A DNA stretch of 64,000 nucleotides from Elephas maximus indicus. Lineage: Eukaryota; Chordata; Mammalia; Proboscidea; Elephantidae. Every line of letters begins with the position of its first letter. Within the stretch, counting starts at the first letter, position 1. The translations under genes and the position numbers were made by a program. The DNA is taken from positions 104,404,823 through 104,468,822 of the forward strand of contig NC_064822.1 of the NCBI RefSeq assembly GCF_024166365.1. Reading direction: 5' to 3'. Below the pieces are notes generated by a model. That model had not been told where the DNA came from, did no database searches, and worked only from the letters and a program-made list of their open reading frames with translations. Shown here in pieces: positions 25,301-37,300 of this stretch.

Positions 25301-28300
25301 ATTCTTCCAAGATCTGCAGCTGTTAAAGTCATGGTCCAAGCTGGGCTGTTTCTGATCAACGCTAAGTTTGAGCCCAGTGCTCAATCAGCCTGGCCCCAAA
25401 CACCCTGAAAGTCCATGCTGGGATCACCCTGTGGATCAGAATTCATTCTGCCTACTCTAGACAAATTAGAGGTCCTGGGTGATATTTATCTTTTGCGGTG
25501 TGATGGATCACATTTATGTGGCCTTTTTTGCCATGGTCTTATAACTCTCACCAAATGATTGGGTGGGACTATGCAAATGAGGTGCTTGTGGCCCACCAAG
25601 GATTGGACAGCTTGCTAATAATGCAAATAAGATGTATGACATCCTTGTGGGTTTAGGACCATGCAAATAAGATATATGGAACCCTAACAAGGGGATTGGT
25701 CAGTTTTGCCATCCCACTAGGCTTAAAGGGAGACATGGAGAGAGAGAAGGAGGAGCTGTAACACAGAAGACAGAGATGGTGGTGTAGCAATAGCAAGAGT
25801 GACAGTGGCATGAGACTGCAGGAACCAAGAGACTAGCGTGAGCCAGCTGCAGTGGGGCTGCCGACCCACGGAGCTAGGAGCCTCATAACACTTGCCCCAA
25901 CAGGGCAAAGGCAAGGCCAAGAGGTCAAAGAGAGGCCTGCCTGCAGGCATGGCTGAGAAGAAGCTGTCCTGATCAAAGAACTGTATCATGAGTGTTTCTG
26001 ATCCTGAGTTGTACCCTGTTACTTCCCTAATGAATCCCATACCTATGAGTATGGTCTGTGAGTTCTTTATGGCCACTACAATGATTTATCGAACCCAGGA
26101 GAGAAGTAGAGGTGGGAGGGATGGCTGGTGTCAGAACTGGTAAAAAGGTTGGAGGGTGGAGGTATGTCTGTGTGACTGACCTCCACCCCACAGGGATCAG
26201 CTCTGGGCTGTTGGTGCTGATAATGATTCTGTCTCCTTCCCCTCTGAAGTCAGATGCCTCCTCCACACCATTTTTACAGCTGGCATCAGATGGAGGATTC
26301 GTTGCAATAGCTCCAGACTCCTGGAAGCATGGGGCTTTGTAAGAGAAACAATGAAGGGATGTGGGAAGTATAACTTTTGATTCTTAGATGGTTACTTTGT
26401 TGCTACCTGTAATGACTGAAAGTAAGAACGGTTCTGCTGCAGCTGAGGGGAGAAAAGCCACATCCGGAGCAGCTTGGGGGCAAGGGCCACGCCAGTTAAA
26501 TGGGGTGATTGTTAGGGTGCTAGGGTCTTCTGGTTCCACTCAACCAGAGGCCCAAGGCCATATGCATATGAATGAGAAGACAGTTAAGGGGTGGAGAAGA
26601 GAGGATGAAACTAGAGTGTTTAAAAGGGTTTATGTGTTTATTTGAACATACTCTGGATACTGAATGTTTCTCCTACCCTTTTTAGTGTTGTAAAACGGAG
26701 CCCTGGTAGCACAGAGGTTAAAAGCTCAGCTGCTAACCAAAAAGTTCGGTAGTTCAAATCCTAAAACAGACCTAAATATATGATAGAAATGAGTATTACA
26801 GATTACAGAGAGCGTGTTAGGTCCACCTTCAGCCAATACTTGATTGGGTATGTGATAACGGGAACTAGGATTTGTCTGAAAGACACACAGGCTGTTTCAA
26901 TCTAGTAGCCCTGTGTATACAGTATTGGGAGCTTAGGTTAAAAACTTGAGCCCCACCCAAAACCTTCTGAGTCAGGAAATTTACATTTGAAAAGACGTGC
27001 AGAACCACTCAGAACTGCTGGGAGAGCAGGAAATCTGCATTTGAAGGAAGGACCTACAGAAAAAAAAAATGGCTATTTCGCTTTTTGAATTCCAAGCAAG
27101 TGGTTTGCCTCTGGATGTATCAAGGCAGGGAAAAGTCAGTGTCCATCACAAGAACCCCCTTCTAGGATTGGAAGTTAAAGGAAGCTGGCAAGTAGACAGC
27201 CTGGTATGCTCCCTTGAGGTGACCACTGGGGCCATGAGATGAATGGAAGTGAAGGAGGTACAGCAATGAAGAGATGGGCTGAGTTTGTTCTATTGGCACT
27301 TGCTGACCCAGCTAATGGGGGCTAGGGAAGAGAGAGAGAGAGAAGGGGCTGGCTGGTCTGAAGTGCAGGGAGGTGTGTAGACTCCTGAGCCTACAGCTAG
27401 TAGCCACTGGCCTATGATAGAAACAAGTATTGAGTGTTGGATGGCTAGGGATGAGATGGCCAGAACCTGACCAAAGAAAAAGATGTTTGACAACATGAGC
27501 TGGTGTAAAAAAAGAGACTGCTGCAATTTGATGGCTTACTCTGGAATGGACTTTGCTTATGGATGCAGATGCACAAAGTTCCAACTGAACAGAAGATTCT
27601 TCAGATCAAGGAACACGCTTGTCTCCTCAGAGTACTGGTTTGCTAGGGATGGGCAATTTAAACATTGATTATCTAAAATGGGGGCGATAAAGGCATGAAG
27701 TGGCTGGCTTACACACTTTTGTTGGTGTGCTTACATTCAAAATGAGGGGGACAAGGGAGGATCCCCACAGGATATTTTCCTCTTTTCCTGATGAGTCTGG
27801 GGAAGAGAGAGTGGGGAAAGATGCTGATAGAATGATATGATTCAGCTGTGAGTGTTGAGTGCTAACAGGGTTGTGATTGTAAAAACTGTAATTGTAGAAG
27901 CTGTCCAATCTCCTTGGTGGGCCACAAGCACCTTATCTGCATAGTCCCACCCAGTCATTTGGTGGAAGTTGCAAGACTATGGCAAGAAAAGCCATCTAAT
28001 GAGTGGACTAAAGGGGAGGCACTGCTGGGCTGGAGTACAGTGGCCAAACCTAAAGTCCCTTAAAAGTCTTGCTATGCTGATACCTTGAGAGAGGCTCAGA
28101 GCAAGGAATAATCTTCTCTAGTTAAATTTTATCAGAGGCCAGAGAGGGTGAAGCTGAGACAACTTCTGGTGAACCTGACCAGATCTGATGGATACCTGCA
28201 GCAGACCGGAATGGCTGATATCTGAGTAACCTCACCTTGAGGACTCTTTGTCCTACTGAGGGACTAATTGTTGATGACTGTTTTGGACTAGTAAAATGAT

Positions 28301-31300
28301 TGGGAGAGGGAAGTTATCCTCAAGTATGAAAGAACCATGGCTAGAAAAGCCAGGGGGTGGCCTGTGATGCGATGGATTGTTTTTATATGGCCTTTCTTAC
28401 CACAGTCTTGCAACTTCCACCAAATGACTGGGTGGGGCTATGCAAATAAGGTGCTTGTGGCCCACCAAGGAGATTGGACAGCTTGCTAATAATGTAAATA
28501 AAGTCCATGACACCCTTGTGAGGGTAGAACCATACCAATGAGATAAGAAGAACCCTAACAAGAGGATTGGTCAGTTTTGCCATCCTGCTAGGCTTAAAGG
28601 GACACGTGTTTGGGGGTGGAGGAAGCTGTAACATAGAAGACAGAGAGATGGCAGCACAGCAGTAGCAAGAGTGATTGCAGCACAAGACCGCAGGAACCAG
28701 GAGACTGGCGCAAGACGGCTGTGGTGGGGCTTGCCAACCCACAGAGCCAGAAGATTTGTAACACTTGCCTGAGCAGGGCAGAGGCAAGGCCAAGAGGCCA
28801 GAGAGAGGCCTGCCTGTAGGCATGGCTGAGAAGAAGCTGTCCTGATTGAAGAACTGTATCCCGAGCCATTTCTGATCCTGAGCTGTACCCTGATATTTCC
28901 CTAATAAGCCCCATAACTGAGTATGGTCTGTGAGTTTTGTGTGGCCACTACCATGAATTATCGAACCCAGCAGATAAAGTAGAGAGTACTGTGGGAGGGA
29001 CAGCTGGTGTCAGAGCTGGTAAGAAAGTCGGAAGGTGGAGGTATGTCTGACTTCTGCCTCACAGGAATCAGCTTTGGGCTGTTGATGCTCATAATGACTC
29101 TTTTTCCCCTCGTGAAGTTAGAGGAGGTCAGACACCTCTGCCACACCATTTTTACACTTTTCTGTTCCTCTGATTTTAACTGTTTGCTCAAAACTGGAGA
29201 ACCAGCCTCGCTCCCTAAATAATAACCTGAATGTGTACTTAAAAATACTACATCATCTAATTCTTACAATAAATCTGTAAGGTAAACACTGTCTCCATTT
29301 TCCAGGTTTAGAACAGTCAAATACACTGCTGAAGGTCACACTATTAGTAAGAGACAGGACGAAGACTACTAGTAAGAGACAAGACGAAGACTACTAGTAA
29401 GTGACAGGACTAAGGCTGCTAGTAAGTGACAGGACTAAGACTGCTAGTAAGTGACAGCACTAAGACTGCTAGTAAGTGACAGCACTAAGGCTGCTAGTAA
29501 GTGACAGGACTAAGGCTGCTAGTAAGTGACAGGACCAAGACTCAAACCCAGATCTGCCTGACTCCAAAGCTCATGCTCTTAAATCCTATGTCAGTTGTTA
29601 TTCCATTTTAATTTTTACCAAAGTTACCACAGTTGAATGAGTCAAACAGTTATTCTATAAATTTTGTTAAGAAAAACAGCAGTTCCTGCCAGCCACCTCT
29701 CTATACTACCTCACCCCAGAGATGGCAACATTCACCTCTTTGAGGTGATCATTATGACGCTTATTTCTATGTCCATAAATAACATGCTTGTATTGCTAGT
29801 TTTTGATTTTTTTCATTTGTGGGCTTTATCTATTATCTTCCTACCAAGGAAGATGAGAATTTTTACTTCTCTTTCCTATAAGGATCCCTTCACAAACATG
29901 TACCTCCCATCCCCCCATTCTTCCAGAAGTTAAATCGTAATGTTGGTTATATCAATATTTAAATCACTTTGACCATCTAAACATTATTCAGAGCTAAGCC
30001 AATTAGTAAACTGATTTTTTTTCTTTCTTTCACAACTTTGTTTTCTCTATAGTCAATAACTGTCTTGTCTTTTTGTTTTCTTAATTTTCTATGTGTAGTA
30101 CATATAACTAATTCAATCCCTAAACGCTTCACCAATTGTCTAAATCTCCTCTCAAGAAGTTCAGATGCATTAGATATTCTATTAATTTAAACTACCCGAA
30201 GAAGTCTCTCCCGGAGCCTTCTGACCTGCTCACATCTGGGCTGGTTTCCCTGGTGTGCGCTGCTGTCATCCTGGGCTCTTCTTTCATCCTCATCCAGGGA
30301 ACTCCTTTCACGTCTCTCCTGTGTTGGTGCTCCTGTTCCTTGTATCCCATGTTTTCACCTTTCTTGATTTACTCCCTTGTTTGGTAGAGCACATCCTCCA
30401 GTAGCCTCCTGAGAAAGGGTGCATGGGAGGTAAATTTTTTGAGACCTTGTAGCCTGCAGATATTTTTATTCTACCCTCAGCCTTGATTTATAATTTGGCT
30501 GGATATAAAATTCTAGGTTGGAATTTATTTCCTGTAGAATGTTGAAGGCATCACTCCATTGCCTTCTGGCTTCCAGTGTTGTTAAGATTCCAAGGCAATT
30601 GTTTGTATGTGAATTGTCTTTTCTCTCTGGAAACTTGCAGGATCTTCTCTTTGTTCCCAGTGTTCTACAATCTCATGATGATTGTGCTCTGGGTGGGTCA
30701 GTTTCATCCATTGTGCTGATTATTCAATTGGTCCTTTCAGTATGAAAACTAATTTCCTTCAGTTCCGGGAAATGTTCTTGAATTATTTCCTTCCCTTAGT
30801 GTTTTCACTTTTCTTGCTCCGCAACTCTTATTATTCAGATACTTGACCTCCTAGACAGATCCTTTAAGGTTTGTGTTTCTTTTGCTGAATATATTTTCTC
30901 TCCTATTTTCCACTTCTCTGATTTTTAACTCTTCCTGGGAGAGTTTCTCAACTTGATTTTCCAAACCTGAGTTTAAATTTTTTGCTATTATACTTTTAAT
31001 TTCTGAGGGTTCTTTTTTATTTTCCAAAAATTCCTTTTCTCATTGTATCCTACATTTGTTTCATGGTGCAAATATGTTCTCTTATCTGAGTATATATTAA
31101 TGTTAACTTTTAAACTGTCTTCCTCTTTGCAGTGGCTCTTCCCCCCAGTTGCTTTTTTCTGTTTGTTTCTTGTAGGGGAGAGTGGCAGTTTGTATTACTT
31201 CTTTTCATGTTGGAGGCTTTCTTCAGCTGTCTGGTAATCCTTGGTTTAAAGGAGGATTCAAATCATATTTTCAGACTGAAGGCTTTAAAGCTGATTAGAT

Positions 31301-34300
31301 GCTCTAAGCATGTGAGTGAGGCTTGTTGACTGTGAGCCATTTAGGTAGGGAACTTTCAATACTTATGTTTTTAGGACTTTCCCACTGAGCTGGTCAGATT
31401 CTGGGGAGGATTATCCAAATTCCTGTTTGGAGGGTGAAGTCTCTTCTGACAGTGTTCTGGAAGCTGAATGGGAGATGAGGGCTCCATGCCCCTATTTTAG
31501 TACAGTACCTCAGCCTTCAACTGTGCCTGGGTCCTTCTGTAGACCTCCAGTCTTTGCCAATGTTTGGAGGCGGAGTTGCCAGTTGCATTAAATCCGATAA
31601 GGAATCTGAATGCTTCTTAGCTTTCTCTACTGCTATTTTTTAATTCATTTTTTTTCAGCTCTGTTATTTACCAATCTTCTGCTTTTCAGCTTCTAATAGG
31701 TTGTTGCTATTGTCTACTCTCTTGTTCCCCCTAGCCTTTAAAAAATTACTTTATGGTGGTTTTAAGTGGCCTTATGTGAAGGAACGAAAGTGTATGTGTA
31801 TTCAACCCATCATTTTTAATTGGACAAATTTGAGAATTCACAGACTCCCGAAAATATGTCTTTGAACACTCAGTTTAAGACACACTACACTGATATTTAA
31901 ATACTGTCATTTTAGGTCAGAGGTCCACAAGCATATTTGATTTGGTTTTCTTGGTGCTTTATTTACAAATAATTTAAATCAGCTGCCAATTTTGTAAAAA
32001 TCCGGAGATTTACATAACAATTCCCAGCTTCTTTTGAAAATTAGAAGATCTGGAAAAACTAGGTGTTGAATTCCTGAATTCCTGGACTTGGATAGCTGCT
32101 GCTCCTTTTAGATGGGACATGAGATCTACAGGTTGTCATAGTAAAATGTAGCCCACTTCACTGCTTGGTCTGGGAGGCTACTTGAGTTTTGACCCCTGTC
32201 CTGGTGCCAATGCAAATATACTCAGAAACATAGAAGTAGGCACTGATAATCATGTGGCAGTACTCAACCATGAAGAGTCATCCAGGTAATTCAGAATATG
32301 ACTATATTAATTTTTTGGATAACTAACTAAATTAAAACAGAAAATTTTAAAATTCTGTGAAGAACTCATAGAACCTTAATATGTCCAAGGATTCCCTACA
32401 ATATACTACCTCTGGAAGTTTATACTCAGGCCATATTTCAATCTTCTGGGAAAGTATGTACCCCTAATGCCACAAATATGTCCTAGGAAGACGTGGCAGT
32501 GTTCCTGAGAAAAATCCTTTACCAGAGATGCCTGTAAGTTTTGCTTCTTTCTACATAGTCTAGCATTTGCCCTTTCTATTCTAACCGGGTATTTGGGCAG
32601 GCATTAGAACTGCCTTCTCCTGTGCCCTGGGTTTTAGGATTTAGTGGCTCTATTTCGAGATAGGTCCTAAGGACTTTCAAGGTCTTTCTATAATTTGTGG
32701 TGTATACTCAGCAGCTTTCGCGAGCTCACTAGAGGATAAAACCATGGTAGTATTATTTCTGGACTACTCAGAAACTACTAGGGACTTCTAAAACATGGTT
32801 AGCCAGCACAGGGTTCCCTGTACTTCAGAAATTTCTCTCAATTTTGATAACTGAAGATAACTTTAATCATCCCCCTCTGCCAAGGGGGTATTCCTGAGTG
32901 CTCTTGTCTAAACTATTCCTGATTTGTACGGTTTGGCACACTGTCTGGCCCAGCTTTGATTTTCCCAGGGAGTACTCTGGGTTGCGCAAATGGCTAATGC
33001 GCTCAGCTGCTAACTGAAACAAAAGGTTGGAGATTCAAGTCTACAGAGATGTCTCAAAAGAAAAGCCTGGAGGTTTACTTCTGAAAGATCAGCTACGGAA
33101 AACCCTATGGAACATGGTTGTACTCTGACACACATGCGGTTGATATGAACTGAAGTTGACAGTAATTGATTTTTTTATTCGTTTTTCAGCTCTAAGACTT
33201 AGAAGCACTGCTGAAGACAGGTTAGGGTCTGGCTATTGATCTCATACCCAGTCTCCTTTCTTCAGTGAACTTACCTTGAGGATGCTCACTTTCCAGAGCT
33301 AGGGAGCTATCTGAGTAAGCAACCTGGAAAGACAAGAGAAACACAGATTCAGCCTAGCCCAGCTCCATGCATTTTAGCCTGGCAACATTAGGAGAAGGGG
33401 TGGTATGTTAATGAGTTCTTCTAAAGCACTACAGTACCCTTTACAAATTTGTTTAATTTCCATAACAACCCTAAGATACATATTTTTACAGATTAGGAAA
33501 TGGAGGTTCAAGAGACATTAGGCAACCTGCCCAAGGTCACATGGCTGGGAAGGGGTGAAGCAAGGATTTGAACACAGATCTGTCTGACTTCAAAGCTCAT
33601 ATTCTTACCTTTTATATACTACATTGCCTTTCTAATGAAACAATAGGTCTTAAAAGCTGAGACTAAAAAAATCTGAGCTTAGGACTAACCCCACAAGATT
33701 TTCACAGATCTACCATATTAAAACAGGGAAGCCAGAGAGACAACACTACTTTCCCCCAAAACTCATGAGGCATAGCTATAGATGCTAGACTCATAGACAG
33801 ACCTTTTCCCTTACCACTGAGATATATCTGGGAGGATCCCAGCAGATGACTGTAAGCCAGACAAAGCTTGAATGAGTGAGAGGTGAGTGAGGAACACAAA
33901 TGTTCTGAAACCAGAGGCTTGAGTCCTCTCAGCACCCTTGTGAGTCAAAGGCTGCTATAGCCCAGGGGATGCTGGTTTTCCAAGTTACCTTGTACAAGAG
34001 CACTCTGAATACACACAAACATTTAGAGCCATCTCTGTGCTCCCTCGGATGAAAACACTTGCAAATTTCATTGCTATCCAGGAACCCAGGAGGGATTGTG
34101 ACAACTTTCACCCACTGGAATTAATAGTTTTGGCTCCATTTGCTCTGGGTACCGTATTTTTCACAAATAATGCACCCATTCCAAAGAAACGTGATCCAAC
34201 AGAATGTGGAAATTATAGAACAATATCATTAATATCACATGCAAGTAAAATTTTGCTGAAGGTCATTCAAAAGCAGCTGCAGCAGTACATCAACAGGGAA

Positions 34301-37300
34301 CTGCAAGAAATTCAAGCCAGATTCAAAAGGGGTGGTGGAACAAGGGATATCATTGCTGATGTCAGAAGGATCTTGGCTGAAAGCAGGGAGTATCAGAAAG
34401 ATGGTTACCTGTGTTTACTGACCATGCAAAGGTATTTGACTGTGCAGATCATAACAAATTATTGATAACACTGAGAGGAATGGGAATTCCAGAGCACTTA
34501 ATTGTGCTTGTCACGGCTTGAATTGTGTTCCCCGAAAATATGTGTATCAATCTCGCTAGGCCATGATTCCCAGTATTGTATGATTGTCCACCATTACAGT
34601 TATCTGATGTGATTTCCCTATGTGTTGTAAATCGTATCTCTATGCTGTTGAGATGGGATTAGCGGCAGTTATATTAATGAGGCAAGACTCAATCTACAAA
34701 ACTGGATTGTGTCTTAAGGCAATCTCTTTGAGATATAAAAGAGAGATGCTAGCAGAGAGACATGGGGACCTCATACCACCAAGAAACAAGAGCCAGGAGA
34801 ATAGTGCATCCTTTGGACCGAGGGTCCTGCACTGAGAAGCTCCTTGACCGGGATTGATGACAAGGACCTTCCATAAGAGCTGACAGAGACAGAAAGCCTT
34901 CCCCTGGAGCTGGCACCCTGAATTCGGACTTCTAGCCTCCTAGACTGTGACAGAATAAATTTCTCTTTGTTAAAGCCATCCATTTGTGGTATTTCTGTTA
35001 TAGCAGCACTAGGTAACTAAGACAGTGTTCATGGGAAGCCTGTATATAGACCAAGAGACAGTTGTTCGAACAGAACAAGGGGATACTGCATGGTTTAAAA
35101 TCAAGAAAGGTGTGCATCAGGGTTGTATCCTTTCATAATACTTATTCAATCTGTATGCTGAGCAAATAATCCAAGAACCTGGACTATATGAAGAAGAACG
35201 TAGCATCAGAATTGGAGGAAGACTCATTAACAACCTGTGATATACGGATGACACAACCTTGCTTGCTGAAAGTGAATAGGACTTGAAGCACTTACTGATG
35301 AAGATCAAAGACCACAGCCTTCAGCATGGATTACATCTCAACATAAAGAAAACAAAAATCCTCACAACTGGACCAATAAGTGATATTGTGATAAACAGAG
35401 AAAAGACTGAAGTTGTCAAGGATTTCATATTATTTGGATTCACAATTAACGCCCACGGAAGCAGCAGACAAGAAATCAAATGGCGTATTGCATTGGGCAA
35501 ATATGCTGCAAAGGACTTTTTTAAAGTGTTGAAAAGTAAAGATATCACTTTAAGGACTAAGGTGTGCCTAACTTAAGCCGTGATATTTTCAATTGCTTTA
35601 CAGGCATGCAAAAGCTGGACAATGAATAAGGAAGACAAAAGAAGAATTGATGCCTTTGAATTATGGCGTTGGCAAAGAATATTGAATATGGACTGCCAGA
35701 AGAACGGACAAGTCTGTCTTGAAAGAAATACAGCCAGAATGCTCCTTGAAAGCAAGGATAGAGAGACTTCATCTTAATCTACTTTGTACATGTTATCAGG
35801 TGGGACCGGTCCCTGGAGAAGGACATTATGCTTGGTAAGGTAGAGGGTCAGCAAAAAAAAGAAATATCCTCAACCAGATGAACTGACACAGTGGCTACAA
35901 CAATGGGCTCAAACACAGCAACAACTGTAGGATGGCGCATTACCAGGCAGTGTTTCGCTCTGTTGTACGTGGGGTCACTATGAGTTGGAACTGACTCGAT
36001 GGCACCTAACAACAACAACATGCCCACGTAAATAACGTGCCCACATATATAACACACGGAAATGACGAAATTAAATAAAACAGTTCTGGCATAGCATGCC
36101 TATGCATATACCAGTAGCGCAAGTCTCGTGACATTTCAGAAGTGAATCTCGGCCTCATTCACTCTTCCTCCCATATTACAGGTAAATCATATCGTTCTGT
36201 TCATTTTCTTTTGTTCTTCTCATTTTCCTTACTCTCCTGCTTATGTATATAAAAGTGGTCCGAAAACTACTTTTGATCATAATTGCGTAATAATGGTATA
36301 AGCCATGGTCAAGAAATCATGGCTCGAGTTTGATAGTTCCCCAGTAATCAGAAAATAAACATTTTGAACTGTGCATCTGTTTCTATTAATGTGATAATTA
36401 TAGTGCATTAGCCTAACAGTTGATCTACTGGTAAATACTTTAGGCTTAAATTTCAAGTAATATAAAGTCAATACTTACCTTAAGTGAAGTTTCCATGTGA
36501 TCAGAAATAGAAACTGAAGTCAGCAACATGTTAAAAAAAATTGGCACAGCGTGCTTATGCAAATAACATGGGGGGGATGGTTTACGCAGGTGGCAAAAAG
36601 GTACAACGTGTGCATTATTTGCATAAAAATATGGTAATTCCAAAAACTAACTCTAAACCACACATTACACCTCCAGAGCTTCTATGTTGTTGTTGTTGTT
36701 AGATGCCGACGAGTCATAGAGGCCTTAGCTAGGTTGGATGGCAAACAGGGTCAAGTTGGCAGGATGGCCCTAAATTTCCCTTCCGTAATGGGCAAGGGGA
36801 GGGAGCAAAGGGAGGGTGACCTCCCTCTCTTCTCTGCTGGCTGTGTAAGTCTATCAGCTTGGCCTGGAATTTTGGCAAGGCTATTGGAACAACAGCCTCC
36901 TCACTTTTAAGTGGGCGGGAGGAGGGCTATTTAGCAGTAAAGATACACACATGGTGTAACAGTCTCACAAAAGCACAGGAACAGCTCCTTCTATAGAAAT
37001 GAGGGCATCCACCATATGATACATACTGCAAGGGGCTACAGTTATTTTGTTTATATATACATTTTGTTCATTATCTATCCAAACATAAATTCCTGGAATC
37101 CTGGAACTGTTTTATACTTCTTCGTATCTCCCATAGCACGAAGCCTAGGGTTTTGCATGTAATTCTCAATTGGTTTGTTTTTTAATTCCCAAATTAATAA
37201 TGTTTATGATTCACACTGATATGAACAGAGAGACCTAAGACTAAGTTACAGAGACAGAAAAGGGACATAAAGCTAAATAGGGATACAGATAATGACACAA

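Larger units (their letters stand above)
25499..29156 (+). mobile_element. LTR retrovirus-like element with paired LTRs, in PRKAG1 intron 2
   Basis: Two diverged copies of a roughly 0.78-kb LTR (25499-26278 and 28363-29156), both starting TGTGATG and ending ...CCATTTTTACA, bracket 2.1 kb of internal DNA on the plus strand, antisense to PRKAG1. A primer-binding site starts two bases after the first LTR at 26281 ('tggcatcagatggaggattc'), close to the tRNA-Leu type used by ERV-L-like elements. A purine-rich tract (28343-28357, 'agaaaagccaggggg') lies just before the second LTR. The internal part has no long open frame, so it is a deleted, non-coding remnant. Family assignment is by these landmarks only. 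An AfroSINE fragment (26697-26762) sits inside. Confidence 0.75.
34152..36634. mobile_element. TIR element flanked by TA, split by an RTE insertion
   Basis: Left end 'ccgtatttttcacaaataat' (34152) and the reverse complement of the right end (36612-36634, 'ccatatttttatgcaaataa') match as an inverted repeat of about 24 bp continuing through 'tgcac'. TA lies immediately outside each end (34150-34151 and 36635-36636). After removing the RTE (34177-36020) about 0.65 kb remains with no transposase frame, so it would be a non-autonomous element with a TA target, in the manner of mariner/Tc1-like elements. The superfamily is not certain. Confidence 0.45.

Noticed and set aside
25499-29156. Tandem segmental duplication of intron 2
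   Set aside because: Homology stops at TG...CA boundaries, with a primer-site-like sequence after the first copy and a purine tract before the second, which fits an LTR pair better.
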